Source: Gammaproteobacteria bacterium (GTDB taxonomy: Bacteria; Pseudomonadota; Gammaproteobacteria; Xanthomonadales; SZUA-36). From it: a DNA stretch of 64,000 nt. The DNA lies in assembly GCA_030431095.1 (NCBI GenBank), contig JAUIJU010000005.1, positions 1 to 64,000 of the forward strand, in the 5' to 3' direction. The position numbers and the translations under genes were made by a program. Shown here in pieces: positions 58,999 to 64,000 of this stretch (positions are counted from its first letter, which is position 1; each line of letters opens with the position of its first letter). The notes beneath the pieces were generated by a model. The model had not been told where the DNA came from, searched no databases, and saw only the letters and a program-made list of their open reading frames with translations.

Positions 58999-59745
58999 AT
59001 GATGCGTTCCCTGGCGATGTTCCTGGCCGGCCTGTTGGTACTGGGCGGTTGCGCCGAACCCCTGACCGAAGCGCAGCGGCCCTACGCCGGGTTGTGGAAA
59101 AGTGAAAAAACCACATTGCTCATCACGCCCACGGGACGGCTCGAATACGAAACCGCGCGGGACAACGCCAGCATGAGCGTGTCCGGCCCCATCCAGCATC
59201 TGTCGGCGGAGCGCATCGAGGCCGGCATCCTGTTCATCACCGCTGAGTTCGTGCTGGACGGGCCGCCGGTACAGCGCGACGGCGCCTGGGTGCTGGTGGT
59301 GGACGGCGAGCCCCTGTATCGCGCCGACCAGACCGGCCGATTGGCGGCGGCCAGCCAGGTGCCGTCGCTGAACGAACTGCGTCCGCTGGTGGCGGACAAC
59401 CTCGATGCATTGGGTCAGGCCATCGTCTCGCGGGACTTCTCCGCGTTCATGGCGCGCTCGTCCATGGCCCTGCAGAGCCAGTACTCGGCCGAGGAGATGA
59501 TGCAGAGTTTCGCGAGCTTCGCCGACCAGAACATCGACCTGCGGCAGTACATGGTCGGCGATTTCGTGCTCACGGCGGAGCCCTTCATCGATGAGAATGG
59601 GGCCCTTCGCGTGCAGGGCGTGTACGACGAGGGGCCCGGTGTGCTCACGTTTCAACTGGGCTACCTGTACGCGCCGCCGGCATGGAAACCGGTCGGGGTC
59701 AACGTCAACGTCGAACCGCACGCTGCGCCCGCACCCTCGGGCTGA
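58999..59745 (+). CDS. Hypothetical lipoprotein
   Basis: MFLAGLLVLGGCAEPL lipobox; no family assigned. Confidence 0.68.
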   Translation: MMRSLAMFLAGLLVLGGCAEPLTEAQRPYAGLWKSEKTTLLITPTGRLEYETARDNASMSVSGPIQHLSAERIEAGILFITAEFVLDGPPVQRDGAWVLVVDGEPLYRADQTGRLAAASQVPSLNELRPLVADNLDALGQAIVSRDFSAFMARSSMALQSQYSAEEMMQSFASFADQNIDLRQYMVGDFVLTAEPFIDENGALRVQGVYDEGPGVLTFQLGYLYAPPAWKPVGVNVNVEPHAAPAPSG

Positions 59746-59753
59746 GGCTGCCC

Positions 59754-61049
59754 TCAGCGCAGCAGGAAGACCAGCGGTCCCAGGGCGATTGCGAGCCGTA
59801 TCACGCAGCTGACCCAGGGAATCGGTTTCCCCCTTCGCCGCCCGAGCAGGGCCCAGGCTACCGAGGCCAGCAGGGGGCTGCCCACCAGCGCCAGGCTGAG
59901 TGACCAGCCGGGTTGATCCGCGCCGCGCAGTATGACGCCGTAGGCGAGAAAGGCCGCCGTCGACATGACCATCATGGGCAGGCAGCCGCCTTTGCCGAAG
60001 TCGATCATGCGATCTTTCGCCTCCGCCTCCAGGGTCTCGTGGTCGAGTTCGAGGGGGGTATCGTCGATGGCCTGTGAAGGGCCGATCGGCAGTTCCGTCA
60101 CCGGCGCCAGCATCTGGCCGAGCTGTCCGCGCAGGTTCTCGGCCTGCTCGAACAGGTCGGCGGCCTTGCGCAGGGGTGGCTCGAAGGTGTTCTTCGCCCC
60201 CTGCAGCAGGATCACCAGTCGATGGCCTTCGAAGGCCGCGATCACCTGGTCAGCGTCCAGCCGGACCGCCATGCGGGCCAGGATCGCGGGTAGTGAATCG
60301 GGCAGCGGCTGGGCGTCGGCCGCGTCGCCGGCGACCCAGGCCTCGAAGTTGTCGTGCCCGGCATCGATGGCGGTCCAGCCAAGCTGCTCGGCGCGCCGGG
60401 CCAGATGACGGTTCTTCACGGCCACCAGGGTCAGCGTGTCGACCGGCTCGGGCAGGGTGTACTCGGCCAGCAGGCCCTTGAACAGGCGGTTGCGTGAACT
60501 GCCGCTGCCGCTTGTGTTGCTGCCCGTGCCGGCGCCGACACGGCGCTCGACCAGTTCGATCTCCGCAAACCATACCGGCACCCCGCGAAAGCGCCCGGTC
60601 ACCGTGTCGCCGACCTGTATCTCGTCCCAGCCCGGCAGAATCTGCCAGTCGGCGATGTGGTCCAGGGACACATCGTCCTCACCGTCGGAGCGAAAACGGA
60701 ACGGGCCGAACCAGGCGACCAGCAGCGGCGTGACCCGCGCCTTGGTGATGTCGGCGTGGTCCAGGGCCGGGTATGCCACCCAGACGCCCAGCACCAGCAG
60801 CAATGCAAGCATGAAGCCGAACGACAGCCAGGAAGAAAACTCGCTGTAGGGTTCGAACAGGGTGAACAGTCCGGCGGCCAGCACCAGCAACAGCGCCAGG
60901 GAAATGGCCAGACGTTGCAGCAGCGTGCGCCACGCCTCGCTGCGGCCGGCTTCCTGGTCGGCTTCCAGCGACGCCAGGTGGCGTGCGTGGTAGGCCTGGA
61001 ATTCCGGGTTGTCCCTCAGTGGTTTGTCGGCGAATCGGTCCATCGTCAA
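59754..61049 (-). CDS. DUF3137-like membrane protein
   Basis: Two N-terminal TM helices; GDTVTGRFRGVPVWFAEIELVERR...LFKGLLAEYTLPEP layout resembles DUF3137. Confidence 0.6.
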   Translation of the reverse strand: MTMDRFADKPLRDNPEFQAYHARHLASLEADQEAGRSEAWRTLLQRLAISLALLLVLAAGLFTLFEPYSEFSSWLSFGFMLALLLVLGVWVAYPALDHADITKARVTPLLVAWFGPFRFRSDGEDDVSLDHIADWQILPGWDEIQVGDTVTGRFRGVPVWFAEIELVERRVGAGTGSNTSGSGSSRNRLFKGLLAEYTLPEPVDTLTLVAVKNRHLARRAEQLGWTAIDAGHDNFEAWVAGDAADAQPLPDSLPAILARMAVRLDADQVIAAFEGHRLVILLQGAKNTFEPPLRKAADLFEQAENLRGQLGQMLAPVTELPIGPSQAIDDTPLELDHETLEAEAKDRMIDFGKGGCLPMMVMSTAAFLAYGVILRGADQPGWSLSLALVGSPLLASVAWALLGRRRGKPIPWVSCVIRLAIALGPLVFLLR

Positions 61050-61155
61050 GCCCCTTGCCGTCGGTCTGCGAGAATGAAGTTGAACGGCACCATGCGGAGA
61101 CCGTTCGGCCTGTCACTACGATAGCAGCCGGGCAAGGCCGCGGCGGCGGCGTGGC

Positions 61156-61881
61156 TCACCCAGGCCGGGTCTGGGGCGCAACGCCGTCCCTGCGGCGAAA
61201 CAGTCGATAGATCATGTGCCCCTGCAACAGGTCTATCAGCACGTGGGCCAGCATGGGCAGCCAGAGCGAACCGGTGAACACGTAGAAGCCGCCCAACACC
61301 AGTCCGACGCCGGCAACCCGCAACATGCCACCTGCGCCCTGGTACGCGTGCGCCAGACCGAATGCGATCGAGGCAACCACGACCACCAGCCAGGTCGGCA
61401 TCCAGTGCGCGAGGTACCAGAAGACGAATCCCCGGTAGATCAGCTCCTCGCACACGCCCGCAGTCAGTGAGAGGGCCGAAAAGTGCCGGTAGTCCCGATG
61501 TGACTGGGGCAGAAAGTGTTGCAGGTCGCCCAGGGATTCGATCACGTGCTCGCGCTCTTCGGCCGGGGCGTCGACAAGCCGGCGCCCGGAAAGCCACAGG
61601 CCGAAGGCCAGTGCCGCCAGCAGCAACCAACCCCAGTTGAAGCCGAGGCCTGTCGGGGGGGCGAGACCGAGAGATTCGAGTGACCGGCCCTGCAACAGCC
61701 ACCAGGCCATCAATACGATCACGGCGGACCACTCCAGCACATGGGTCTGGATGTAGAGGGCCGGGCGGTTTGGCGCCCGACCGGCGCGCACCCCGTCGAG
61801 GAAACGGCGCCAGGACCAGGCCCCGTACAACGGCTGGATAACGAACAGAATGAGGATCAGCACGTGGTCGACAAGGCGCAT
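61156..61881 (-). CDS. CPBP family intramembrane glutamic endopeptidase
   Basis: CEELIYRGFVFWYLAHWMPTWLVVVVASIAFGLAHAYQGAGGMLRVAGVGLVLGGFYVFTGSLWLPMLAHVLIDLLQG (EExxxR, H, H motifs). Confidence 0.9.
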   Translation of the reverse strand: MRLVDHVLILILFVIQPLYGAWSWRRFLDGVRAGRAPNRPALYIQTHVLEWSAVIVLMAWWLLQGRSLESLGLAPPTGLGFNWGWLLLAALAFGLWLSGRRLVDAPAEEREHVIESLGDLQHFLPQSHRDYRHFSALSLTAGVCEELIYRGFVFWYLAHWMPTWLVVVVASIAFGLAHAYQGAGGMLRVAGVGLVLGGFYVFTGSLWLPMLAHVLIDLLQGHMIYRLFRRRDGVAPQTRPG

Positions 61882-61901
61882 GGTCGGGGTTATCCTGAAT
61901 G

Positions 61902-61941
61902 TTCACGGTGTTGTGAATAATAATATTCACATAATTGTGAA
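61902..61941. promoter_or_regulatory. Tandem operator-like inverted repeats TTCAC-N6-GTGAA
   Basis: TTCAC ggtgtt GTGAA (61902-61917), 8-nt spacer, TTCAC ataatt GTGAA (61926-61941), in the divergent intergenic region. Confidence 0.7.
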
Positions 61942-61985
61942 TAATCAAGTTTGACGACGAATCACGAGGAAGAGACTGCAATCAG

Positions 61986-62522
61986 ATGCTCGATACCCTG
62001 CGCATCAAGGACCTGGAACAGGTTCGCCTGCTGGCTGACCCGCTCAAGCTGAAACTGATCCAGGCATTTGCCGACGGACCGCGGACCACGGGGGACGTGG
62101 CGAAGGAACTCGGCGAAAACCTTACCCGGCTGTACCGTCACGTCGACGCGCTGCAGCAGGCCGGACTGATCGAAGTGGTGAAAGAGAAACGCAAGCGCGG
62201 TGCGGTGGAGCGCACTTTCCAGGCCGTGGCCAGACGCTTCGAAGTGGACCGGCGTCTGTTTGTCGGCGAGGAGGAACTTGGCGAGGCCGCGCGTGAGCTG
62301 GTGCGCGCCGGCGAGGAGGAACTGCTGGAAGCCCTGGGTCGTGAAGCGGCCGAATCGATGTTTCTCCGCCTGCGCATCCGCGCCACGCCGGAACGCCTGG
62401 CGCAGCTGCGCAGGGCGTTGGAGGGCTGGCTGGAAGACGCGCAATCCATGGACGAGCCGGAGGCCGGTGAGACCACCGAGGAGGCGGTGGCGCTGGTCTC
62501 GTTCTATCATGTGCGCGACTGA
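61986..62522 (+). CDS. ArsR-type winged helix-turn-helix transcriptional regulator
   Basis: EQVRLLADPLKLKLIQAFADGPRTTGDVAKELGENLTRLYRHVDALQQAGLIEVVKEKRKRGAVERTFQA. Confidence 0.88.
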   Translation: MLDTLRIKDLEQVRLLADPLKLKLIQAFADGPRTTGDVAKELGENLTRLYRHVDALQQAGLIEVVKEKRKRGAVERTFQAVARRFEVDRRLFVGEEELGEAARELVRAGEEELLEALGREAAESMFLRLRIRATPERLAQLRRALEGWLEDAQSMDEPEAGETTEEAVALVSFYHVRD

Positions 62523-62541
62523 GTGAACAGGCAGGGTGACG

Positions 62542-63156
62542 ATGGGACAGTGGATCAGGAACAACCTCGTGCTGGTCGCGGGAATCCTGCTGCCGGTGCT
62601 GCTGGTGGTGGGGTTCGGGTTGTTGCAGACCCTGCCGCGTGCGATTACGGTACCGCCGCAGCACGATTTCCTGGTGGTGGGCTATTCCTACCCGTCCGGT
62701 GACGCCGACCCGTCGGCCATTCAGTTCGATGTGCGTGATGGGCGATTGCGAGCCCGCTTACTGCCGCAGGGCGAGGCGCCCGACCGGCGGTACCGGCAAC
62801 GGGCCCGACTCTATCGATACCGGGTCGGGGACGGCGTGTTCGACGAGATTCCCTTCGATCCTCCATCACTGGAGGACCCGCCCGACGAAGCCGTAACCTT
62901 TCCCATAACGGGTGTGCAGGCGCTGTCCCTGTCCGCCGACGCCCGCTCCCCGGACGGCTACGTGTTCGAGTATGCCGGGCACCGCAGCGGGGGGCTGTTG
63001 GGCGAAATGTTTGGCATGGGCCGTCGTGGCAGCCCCTGGGTGCTGCGACGTGACAGCGCCCGGCACGAATTGCCCCGTCCGCCCGCGGAGCCGTTTCATT
63101 ACGGGAATGATGTCGAGTTCCTGGCTTGGGTGCTGACAGACCCGGTGATGCGGTGA
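62542..63156 (+). CDS. Membrane-anchored hypothetical protein
   Basis: N-terminal TM NNLVLVAGILLPVLLVVGFGLLQ; ATG at 62542 inside ORF 62536-63156. Confidence 0.6.
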   Translation: MGQWIRNNLVLVAGILLPVLLVVGFGLLQTLPRAITVPPQHDFLVVGYSYPSGDADPSAIQFDVRDGRLRARLLPQGEAPDRRYRQRARLYRYRVGDGVFDEIPFDPPSLEDPPDEAVTFPITGVQALSLSADARSPDGYVFEYAGHRSGGLLGEMFGMGRRGSPWVLRRDSARHELPRPPAEPFHYGNDVEFLAWVLTDPVMR

Positions 63157-64000
63157 GCCCTGTTTCCCCACCGGCCGGAATTCGCGAAGAGGCCTTGGCG
63201 GAAATTGTCCGCCTGGTGCGGGCCCACGGCCTGGGCGCGGACGAGATCAACCGGGCGCTCGAATCCGTGAACGCGGCGCACGCGCCCGCCCGGCAGGCCA
63301 GCTCGGTGTTGGCGCGGGTCCTGGCCTATCTCGGTGGCATCCTGGTGTTGGCGGGCCTTTCGCTGTTCATTGGCTTGCAGTGGGAAGCGTTCACGCCGGC
63401 CACCCGGGTGCTGGTGACGCTCGGCGCCGGTTTCGCCGTGTACCTGTTCGCCGTGGCGGCCACCACCGACCCGCGGTTCGAGCGCGTGGTGACTCCCCTG
63501 ATGCTGGTCGCGGCCCTGCTGCAACCCGTTGGGATCCTGGTGCTGCTGGACGAGATCGCCGCCGGCGGTGAGCCGGAACACGGGCTGTTGTTCATGTGCG
63601 GCGTGATGTTCACTCAGCAGTTCCTGACCTTCCTGTCGAAGCGCCGAACCGTGCTGCTGTTCGTCTCCCTGTTCTTTGGGGCCGCGGGGTTCGGCACGGC
63701 CTGTGACCTGATGGGGGCGAAACCGGACATCATCATGCTGTCGCTCGGTGCCGGGCTGGTGCTAATGACCATGGCGCTGGAACGCACGCCCCATCGCGCG
63801 ATCACGCCGTTCTGGTACCTGGCCGGCTCGGTGCTGTTCCTGTCCGGCGCGTTCTCGCTGCTGGAACGGACCCGCCTGGAGATCGTGTTCTTCGGCCTGG
63901 CGGCGGGCGTGATGTATCTGGGTGCAGTGCTGGGCAGCCGCGTGATGCTGTTCGTCAGCGTTCTGGCCCTGACCGGTTTCACCGGATACTACTTCCAGGA
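63153..64000 (+). CDS. DUF2157-like polytopic membrane protein (partial, runs off the window)
   Basis: GTG at 63153 overlapping the upstream stop; VSPVSPPAGIREEALAEIVRLVRAHGLGADEINRALES...VLARVLAYLGGILVLAGLSLFIGLQWEAFTPATRVLVTLGAGFAVYLFAV; not in the ORF track because it has no stop in the window. Confidence 0.68.
   Translation, partial: MSPVSPPAGIREEALAEIVRLVRAHGLGADEINRALESVNAAHAPARQASSVLARVLAYLGGILVLAGLSLFIGLQWEAFTPATRVLVTLGAGFAVYLFAVAATTDPRFERVVTPLMLVAALLQPVGILVLLDEIAAGGEPEHGLLFMCGVMFTQQFLTFLSKRRTVLLFVSLFFGAAGFGTACDLMGAKPDIIMLSLGAGLVLMTMALERTPHRAITPFWYLAGSVLFLSGAFSLLERTRLEIVFFGLAAGVMYLGAVLGSRVMLFVSVLALTGFTGYYFQ

Noticed and set aside
1-64000. CRISPR arrays, tRNA/rRNA genes, insertion sequences, prophage
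   Set aside because: No regularly spaced repeats, no cloverleaf-type sequence, no transposase/integrase or phage structural proteins noticed by eye; a tRNAscan or ISfinder search would be decisive.

Overview
64 kb of GC-rich chromosomal DNA from an apparently Gram-negative bacterium, probably gammaproteobacterial-like by gene content (inference). Coding is dense, with about 55 protein genes on both strands. I saw no rRNA, tRNA, CRISPR array, transposase or prophage block. Much of the content is sugar, sugar-acid and redox metabolism: two GMC oxidoreductase loci, DUF1080, GntP, Gnd-like, GH43 plus an MFS sugar transporter, and a YjhG-type dehydratase divergent from an FAH-fold protein. Other recognisable genes are pta, fhs, rarA, a katG with a signal peptide, an M2 dipeptidase and a YhiN-like flavoprotein. 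The loci most worth a second look are: (1) a five-component cassette at 15.96-21.15 kb (DevB, DevC, DevA fused to a GAF domain carrying an NKFDE-like motif, then a cNMP-binding/patatin protein), which may be a cyclic-nucleotide-responsive lipid export/remodelling system; (2) a caspase/legumain-like secreted protein at 41.5-43.6 kb whose Cys and His blocks are in swapped order, carrying a C-terminal WYDP/WFTYD repeat module shared with a class-C serine hydrolase at 48.7-50.7 kb; (3) an aldo/keto reductase-RidA fusion coupled to an amino acid permease; (4) tandem TTCAC-N6-GTGAA operators between a CPBP protease and an HTH regulator. All calls were made by eye from the sequence and the supplied ORF track; no searches were run.
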